A DNA stretch of 19,683 bases. Origin: RUG11247 sp050945995 (GTDB lineage: Bacteria; Bacillota; Clostridia; Christensenellales; Aristaeellaceae). The stretch lies in the NCBI GenBank assembly GCA_050945995.1, contig JBMNUA010000021.1, positions 1 to 19,683 of the forward strand. Reading direction: 5' to 3'. Made by a program: the position numbers and the translations under genes. The notes below the pieces were generated by a model. That model was not told the DNA's origin, ran no database searches, and saw nothing but the letters and a program-made list of their open reading frames with translations. Every line of letters starts with the position of its first letter. The stretch's first letter is position 1. This document shows positions 15,433 to 19,683 of this stretch, piece after piece.

Positions 15433-15447
15433 ACGCCCTCCCGCATG

Positions 15448-15493
15448 TGAGATATCTCATTGTATTATCGCAGGCGGTGGGTTACATTGTCAA
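15448..15493 (-). promoter_or_regulatory. Promoter with palindromic operator for the Crp/Fnr-type gene
   Basis: On the minus strand TTGACA (15488-15493), an 18-base spacer and GATAAT (15464-15469) form a strong promoter for the regulator. A perfect 12-base palindrome TGAGATATCTCA (15448-15459) overlaps the predicted start site. With flanks it reads TGTGA-N6-TCATT, close to the TGTGA-N6-TCACA pattern bound by Crp-type proteins, so autoregulation by repression is likely. TTGTCA at 15487-15492 on the plus strand may serve as a -35 for the divergent membrane protein, with TATACC at 15511-15516 as a weak -10. Confidence 0.6.
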
Positions 15494-15532
15494 GTGAGAG
15501 AAATATGTGATATACCAGAGAGGGAAATCGGC

Positions 15533-16204
15533 ATGAGAAAGGCGACCCGGTTGTTGGTTTCATTTATGTTTTACTGCATCGCGGGGATGGGCATCAGCAT
15601 GTCCATTCAAGCGAGCATCGGCGTGAGCAGCTTTAATTCGGTCAATCTTGCGCTGTCAAACGGGTTTCACATCACGGTAGGCGCGGCGACCACGGCGCTC
15701 AACGGATTTTTCCTGGTCGTATATATGCTCCTCGATCGATTCCGAAATCCGGGGCGCTATGTCCTCCAAGCGGCGGCAACATTATTCAACGGACGCGTGA
15801 TCAACTTCTTCGTGTATGGCATATTTGCCGACATCACGCCGGATGCATACCCGCTGCGCATCGCTTTATTCATTCTTGGCAACTGCATTTCCGGCTCGGC
15901 GACGGGCGTGATTCTCCATCTCAAAATCCTCTCCTTCCCGGTGGAGAGCGCGTGCGCGGAACTCTCGCGGCGGACGGGAAGGGCGTTCAAACTTTATCGC
16001 TATGCCCTCGACGGACTGTTCGTTTTGAGCTCGGTGTGTCTTTCGTTTGTTTTTAGACTGCCCCTGTTCGTGCGGGAGGGCACGGTCATCAGCATGTTTT
16101 TATTGACCGGCGTTATCGCAAACGCGAAGCGGATGTGCGAGCGCTGGGATGCGCGCAGAGAAAAAACAACTGCGATCGCACATGAGGGCGCAAGCGAGGC
16201 GTAA
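15533..16204 (+). CDS. YczE/YitT-like integral membrane protein
   Basis: The protein has 223 residues from the ATG at 15533, preceded by GAGAGGG at 15517-15523. A longer in-frame start at 15425 would run through the divergent promoter and is rejected. Five hydrophobic segments are visible: LLVSFMFYCIAGMGISMSIQ, a second near residues 49-65, a third near 75-105, a fourth ALFILGNCISGSATGVILHL, and YALDGLFVLSSVCLSFVFRL followed by ISMFLLTGVIANA. The pattern MGISMSIQASIGVSSFNSVN fits the YczE/YyaS/YitT group, whose biochemical function is not established. Pairing with a divergent Crp/Fnr-type regulator suggests that the regulator controls it. A weak hairpin GAAGAT/ATCTTC (16208-16232) followed by GGGTTTT may terminate it. 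Confidence 0.82.
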   Translation: MRKATRLLVSFMFYCIAGMGISMSIQASIGVSSFNSVNLALSNGFHITVGAATTALNGFFLVVYMLLDRFRNPGRYVLQAAATLFNGRVINFFVYGIFADITPDAYPLRIALFILGNCISGSATGVILHLKILSFPVESACAELSRRTGRAFKLYRYALDGLFVLSSVCLSFVFRLPLFVREGTVISMFLLTGVIANAKRMCERWDARREKTTAIAHEGASEA

Positions 16205-16325
16205 TCAGAAGATTCGTGTTAAAATGATCTTCGGGTTTTATACCACCACTATCTATTAATGAGCCTGCGCCGCTCTGCTCAAGGGAAGATGCGCTCGACC
16301 ACAGCAATACCCTGTCGTGGGAATC

Positions 16326-17135
16326 CTACAAATTATGACCGCCCGACACCTTGATCACCTGCCCCGTTATCCAGGAGGCGCGCTCTGATGCGAGAAAGAG
16401 GATCGCATCGGCAATGTCCACAGGTGTGCCCAATCTACCCAGCGGAATTTGAGGAAGGATTTCTTGTTCCGATCCATCATCGATCCAGCCTGTCTGCGTC
16501 GGTCCGGGTGCGACGGTATTGACCGTAATGCCATAGCGTCCAACTTCGATCGCTATGCTGCGCGTGAACGCCTCAATCGCCGCTTTACTCGCGCCGTATG
16601 TGATTTGTCCCGCAAAAACCTGCGCCGCATCGGTGCTTAGGTTGATGATACGCCCGTAATCGCCTCTGCGATTCACAAACTCTCGTATCATAAGCAGCGT
16701 GCCCTTTACATTGACATCAAATGTGCCATCTATCATTTCATGCGTCAAGCCTTCGATCGTGTCGTTGTCATAGTAAGCTGCGGCATTGTTCACCAATATA
16801 TCAACTTTGCCGAAGCGCGCTTCCGCTGCGCCGTAAATGTTGCGCACACTCAGCTCATCTGTAATGTCGCTCTCGAGAATCAGATAATCTGCGGCATGCG
16901 ATTGGAGAAGCCGTTCAACTTCACCGGCATCGCCGCTGTTCTGCATATGGTAGCGATCGATTCCATTCTCATTTATACGATCAGCGCGATACATGCGGTT
17001 GATTCTTTTGTAGACAAGAACCACCTTCGCACCTTCATTTACGAAGCGAATTGCTGTGGCTGCGCCAATCCCCATCCGGTTATTCGCTCCCGTAATGATC
17101 GCAACCTTATTCTTGAGCCCAAGATCCACATCCAC
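16326..17135 (-). CDS. Short-chain dehydrogenase/reductase (SDR)
   Basis: The 269-residue protein starts at ATG 17135 with GAGGTG upstream. The Rossmann start IITGANNRMGIG (13-24) is a TG-x5-GIG variant of the classical TGxxxGxG. NNAA (116-119), Asn142, Ser167 and the YGASK pair Tyr180/Lys184 form the full classical SDR tetrad. The C-terminal part IPLGRLGTPVDIADAILFLA and ITGQVIKVSGG is typical of the FabG-like subfamily. It should be a cytosolic NAD(P)H-dependent reductase or dehydrogenase. A stretch of about 35 extra residues after the second strand (about 42-76, YKRINRMYRADRINENGIDR and onward) is longer than in FabG and may alter cofactor or substrate binding. Substrate unknown. It ends 121 bases from the convergent YczE-like gene. 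Confidence 0.93.
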   Translation of the reverse strand: MDVDLGLKNKVAIITGANNRMGIGAATAIRFVNEGAKVVLVYKRINRMYRADRINENGIDRYHMQNSGDAGEVERLLQSHAADYLILESDITDELSVRNIYGAAEARFGKVDILVNNAAAYYDNDTIEGLTHEMIDGTFDVNVKGTLLMIREFVNRRGDYGRIINLSTDAAQVFAGQITYGASKAAIEAFTRSIAIEVGRYGITVNTVAPGPTQTGWIDDGSEQEILPQIPLGRLGTPVDIADAILFLASERASWITGQVIKVSGGHNL

Positions 17136-17196
17136 ACCTCAATTCCGTTTGGCTAATACAAGATAATTTTATGCATCCGCCGTCCTACACAAATGC

Positions 17197-17586
17197 TCAA
17201 CGAACCAATTCATTGAGGTCCTCGCACTTCAACCAATCTTGCGCCGTTTCGCGCAATTCGCGGGCAATTTCCTTCGCTTCTGCGGGCGATATCCTGCGAT
17301 TCCCGTGCACAAATGAAATCAAACCTTTCATCCGCCTTGCATACAATCGCATCAAACAGCGCTGCATCAACCGCCCCAAGCTTCCCCGCGTTCCCAGCGC
17401 CAGTTTTTCCAGCCGTCGTCTGCGCCATCGGGCTGGCACTTCGCCCGTCAACAATAACCCGTCCAAAACATCGCTCTTATCATGGACAATCAAGCGGTAA
17501 CAGAAGGCGGTGTACCAACGCACAAATAAAGCAATCGCCATAAGTCCGGCGAGCATGATCAGTATGAGAATCAGTATCTTTAGCAA
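17197..17586 (-). CDS. Small basic membrane-anchored protein, TTG start
   Basis: The 129-residue protein has one N-terminal membrane helix (about residues 3-21, LKILILILIMLAGLMAIALF) and a strongly basic cytoplasmic part with ARWRRRRLEKLALGTRGSLG and LMRLYARRMKGLISFV. An in-frame stop at 17593-17595 lies just upstream, so translation must begin at TTG 17586, with GGGGTGA about six bases before it, or at an internal ATG. An overlapping ATG at 17589-17591 in another frame opens only a three-codon frame. No family is recognised. It sits between the SDR gene and the solute-binding protein gene, all leftward, and may be read with the latter. Confidence 0.62.
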   Translation of the reverse strand: MLKILILILIMLAGLMAIALFVRWYTAFCYRLIVHDKSDVLDGLLLTGEVPARWRRRRLEKLALGTRGSLGRLMQRCLMRLYARRMKGLISFVHGNRRISPAEAKEIARELRETAQDWLKCEDLNELVR

Positions 17587-17640
17587 ATCATATCACCCCG
17601 TCTCCAAATGATATCACGCGCCATGCCTTCGGTCAATGTT

Positions 17641-17670
17641 GTGCCCGCACACAATCCTGTGTGCGGGCAC
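17641..17670 (-). other. Strong hairpin after the solute-binding protein gene
   Basis: GTGCCCGCACACA (17641-17653) pairs perfectly with TGTGTGCGGGCAC (17658-17670) around a four-base loop. It begins 16 bases past the stop codon of the leftward solute-binding protein. On the minus strand the sequence after the stem is AACATTGACC, without a T run, so termination would be weak; it may instead protect the 3' end of the message. Confidence 0.65.
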
Positions 17671-17686
17671 GGTGATCATCCTTCCA

Positions 17687-19683
17687 TCAGTCGCCGCGGC
17701 GTGTGTCTGTCTTGAAGTAGAACTGTTCGGCTTGTTCCATGACGGTGATATAGTTATAACCGCGTTCTTCGCAGTTTTCGATGTTGCCAAGGTCGGCATT
17801 CAAGATCATGGGCGCGCGGCATTCTGTCACAGTGCCGATGATCGGGAGATACTCGGAAACCAGCATCCACATCCGCTCCGCAATCTCATTGCGCTTGTCC
17901 GGATCAGATTCAACCTTGAGCTGCACCTTGAGATCCTGCATCTCGATCTGCCAATCAGGGACATATGCCAGCACGGTCTGCCAATCCTCTTCGGACATCT
18001 CTCCGCGCTCGTAAGTGTTTTTGTACTGCGTGTAGCGATTCCAGAGCGGCACGAGCATCGACGGTCCAAAGAACCAATCCTGCACGAGGTTTCCGCCAGA
18101 ACCGGACAGCCACCAAGTTGTCGCCTCATTGACATTGTTCGGCTGAAGATTGCTCCACCAGTAGTTCGCATCGACGAGCTTTAATTGCACACGGATTCCA
18201 ACGTCCTCCCAGAAGCGCTTGCACAGCTCAGACCCGGGCGTTGAAGCGCCGGTGATGACGAAATACTCGTACAGCATCGTGAACTGCTCGCCGTTCGGGT
18301 GTTCGCGCCAGCCGTCGCCGTCCAAATCCACCATGCCCATTTCGTCGAGCAATGCTTTCGCCGCATCCGGATCATACTGTGCGTAGTTCGTCTCCATGCT
18401 CTCCTCGAAGAAGGGCGTGCCGGGGCGCGGCGCGCAGTTCGCCGGACGCCCAAGTCCCAGAAATAGCGTCTCATTGAACACATTGCGATCGAGCGCCATG
18501 GACATCGCGCGGCGGAACCGAACATCGCCGTATACCTCCGCGAGTGCGGGGTTGTACACCGTGTCAACTTCCACCTCGTCTATTCCGAGCGAGGGAAGCG
18601 CCGGCGGCTGGATGCCCGCGTTCGCGTTAAACCCGACGATGAAAATCTGATCGATCCAGTCCGGCAACGCATACGCGATGTAGTTGCCATCCGCTTCGTG
18701 CTCTTTATAGAGCGGGTAATCGTCGATGGCGATCGACATGCAAGTGACATCAACCTCCCCGGTGATGATGGCGATGTTTTGCATCTCCTCGTCCGACACA
18801 TAGGTGCTCACCACAGAGTCGATGTAAGGCAGCTGATTGCCCGCCTCGTCGATGACGTAATAATAGGGATTGCGGTCGTATCGAACATTGCCGTTGCCGA
18901 GATCCTCCGCCGGAACCCAAGGATCGAGCACCGGGAAGGAGTTGCCCATATCCAGGTATCGATTGTCGCAGTTCCACAGCGCTACTTTCTTCGCAAACCA
19001 TTCCTTCCACTCTGCGATGTCCGTATAGCTGTCCTGCGCCATGTATTCCAGGATGGATGCTTCGTCGGCATAATCGGTGTGGTATTTCGTCAGATAGTGC
19101 GAAGGCAGCATCAACTTGCTGTACACAGCCGGCCACATGAAGATTTCGGCCTCAATAAAGGAACCGTAGGGTGTGCCAAATACAAACTGGAATGTGTAAT
19201 CATCCACGATGACGAGTTGGGTGTCGAACCCGCCCCAGATCAACCAGTTGCGCTTGACGGGGTTGAGCTCGTTGTTGAGCAGCACATCGTTTACGAAGAA
19301 TTCTACGTCCTTTGTCGTAACAAGCTCTCCATCTGACCATCTCAAACCCTTTCGGATGGTGGCGGTAAATGTCAATGCATCCTCGCTCATGCCAAAGGAT
19401 TCAAGGATACCCGGCTGAAACGTCACGCCAAAGATGGAGGACGCTGCATCCCAAGCCGGATCGGCGGGACTCTCGATGAGGTTTCCGGCGTTCAAGTGCC
19501 GCATGTGCCAGTCTTGATCGATGTTGACGGATACTGACCTCAGCGTCCCGCCGTACTCGCCAATCGACACCAATGTCTTGGTAACAAGCGGGTTCTCCGG
19601 CAGACGCTCCTCAACGGGCGGCAATTCGCCCGCTTCCGTCATGGCGGCAAGGTCGGGCGCATCGCTGAATGAGTCGATGGCGA
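17687..19683 (-). CDS. Family 5 extracellular solute-binding protein, N-terminus outside window
   Basis: At least 664 residues are encoded. The frame stays open through the right edge, upstream of the ATG at 19642, so the true start and the expected lipoprotein signal lie outside. The family (SBP_bac_5, the OppA/DppA type) is shown by LTFTATIRKGLRWSDGE, TTKDVEFFVNDVL, DRNPYYYVIDEAGNQLPYID, GDVRFRRAMSMALDR and a DPDAAKALLDEMGMVDLDGD segment. Such proteins capture peptides, or in some Thermotoga and clostridial members oligosaccharides, for ABC importers. The aromatic-rich middle and the carbohydrate setting are compatible with a sugar ligand, but that is inference. The C-terminus FKTDTRRGD is intact. 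No permease or ATPase gene follows it downstream, so the partners must be upstream or elsewhere. Confidence 0.93.
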   Translation of the reverse strand, partial: AIDSFSDAPDLAAMTEAGELPPVEERLPENPLVTKTLVSIGEYGGTLRSVSVNIDQDWHMRHLNAGNLIESPADPAWDAASSIFGVTFQPGILESFGMSEDALTFTATIRKGLRWSDGELVTTKDVEFFVNDVLLNNELNPVKRNWLIWGGFDTQLVIVDDYTFQFVFGTPYGSFIEAEIFMWPAVYSKLMLPSHYLTKYHTDYADEASILEYMAQDSYTDIAEWKEWFAKKVALWNCDNRYLDMGNSFPVLDPWVPAEDLGNGNVRYDRNPYYYVIDEAGNQLPYIDSVVSTYVSDEEMQNIAIITGEVDVTCMSIAIDDYPLYKEHEADGNYIAYALPDWIDQIFIVGFNANAGIQPPALPSLGIDEVEVDTVYNPALAEVYGDVRFRRAMSMALDRNVFNETLFLGLGRPANCAPRPGTPFFEESMETNYAQYDPDAAKALLDEMGMVDLDGDGWREHPNGEQFTMLYEYFVITGASTPGSELCKRFWEDVGIRVQLKLVDANYWWSNLQPNNVNEATTWWLSGSGGNLVQDWFFGPSMLVPLWNRYTQYKNTYERGEMSEEDWQTVLAYVPDWQIEMQDLKVQLKVESDPDKRNEIAERMWMLVSEYLPIIGTVTECRAPMILNADLGNIENCEERGYNYITVMEQAEQFYFKTDTRRGD

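Noticed and set aside
1..19683. tRNA, rRNA, insertion sequence or prophage attachment signals
   Set aside because: I recognised no tRNA-like or rRNA sequence, no transposase or integrase frame and no terminal inverted repeats flanked by target duplications.

Overview
The window looks like a chromosomal segment of an anaerobic, polysaccharide-degrading member of the Firmicutes (class Clostridia, moderately high GC). The clues are a circularly permuted GH3 enzyme, a GPH-family sugar symporter, an AgrC/AgrA-type GHKL kinase with a LytTR regulator, a YeiL-like Crp/Fnr regulator, strong AGGAGG-type ribosome binding sites and intrinsic terminators. The genus cannot be fixed from the sequence alone.

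Layout. On the left, reading leftward, lie the 5' part of a family 2 glycosyltransferase (1-248) and a small four-helix membrane protein (399-830). After a gene-free control region (831-1349) comes a rightward glycoside operon: a membrane-tethered, domain-swapped GH3 beta-glycosidase (1350-4409), a cytoplasmic GH2 beta-glycosidase (4499-6421) and a GPH sugar:cation symporter (6464-8008). Next is a two-component pair, a LytTR response regulator (8228-8932) overlapping by ATGA a GHKL histidine kinase (8929-10272). Its promoter sits inside a long palindrome and its leader holds an intrinsic terminator. A strong terminator closes that operon. A new promoter then drives a secreted GH3-like protein (10618-13011) and a small secreted acidic protein (13081-13704), closed by another terminator.

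Immediately after that terminator is an open frame (13760-14581) that looks like the C-terminal HEPN ribonuclease half of a Csm6-type CRISPR effector with no CARF sensor domain and no credible start. It is best read as a remnant of a type III CRISPR ancillary gene. The right part carries a YeiL-like Crp/Fnr regulator (14767-15432) divergent from a YczE/YitT-like membrane protein (15533-16204), then leftward genes for an SDR oxidoreductase (16326-17135), a small basic membrane-anchored protein (17197-17586) and the bulk of a family 5 solute-binding protein (17687 to the window edge).

How the parts fit (inference). The tethered GH3 would trim glycosides at the outer face of the membrane, the symporter would import released sugars or short glycosides, and the GH2 enzyme would finish hydrolysis inside. 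The nearby two-component system is the obvious candidate regulator of the flanking glycosidase genes, and the solute-binding protein may belong to a second oligosaccharide or peptide uptake system. The observations most worth following are the orphan Csm6-like HEPN fragment, the doubly anchored permuted GH3 with Asn in place of the DGP aspartate, the palindrome-plus-terminator control region of the two-component operon, and the secreted GH3-like protein with no recognisable acid/base motif.
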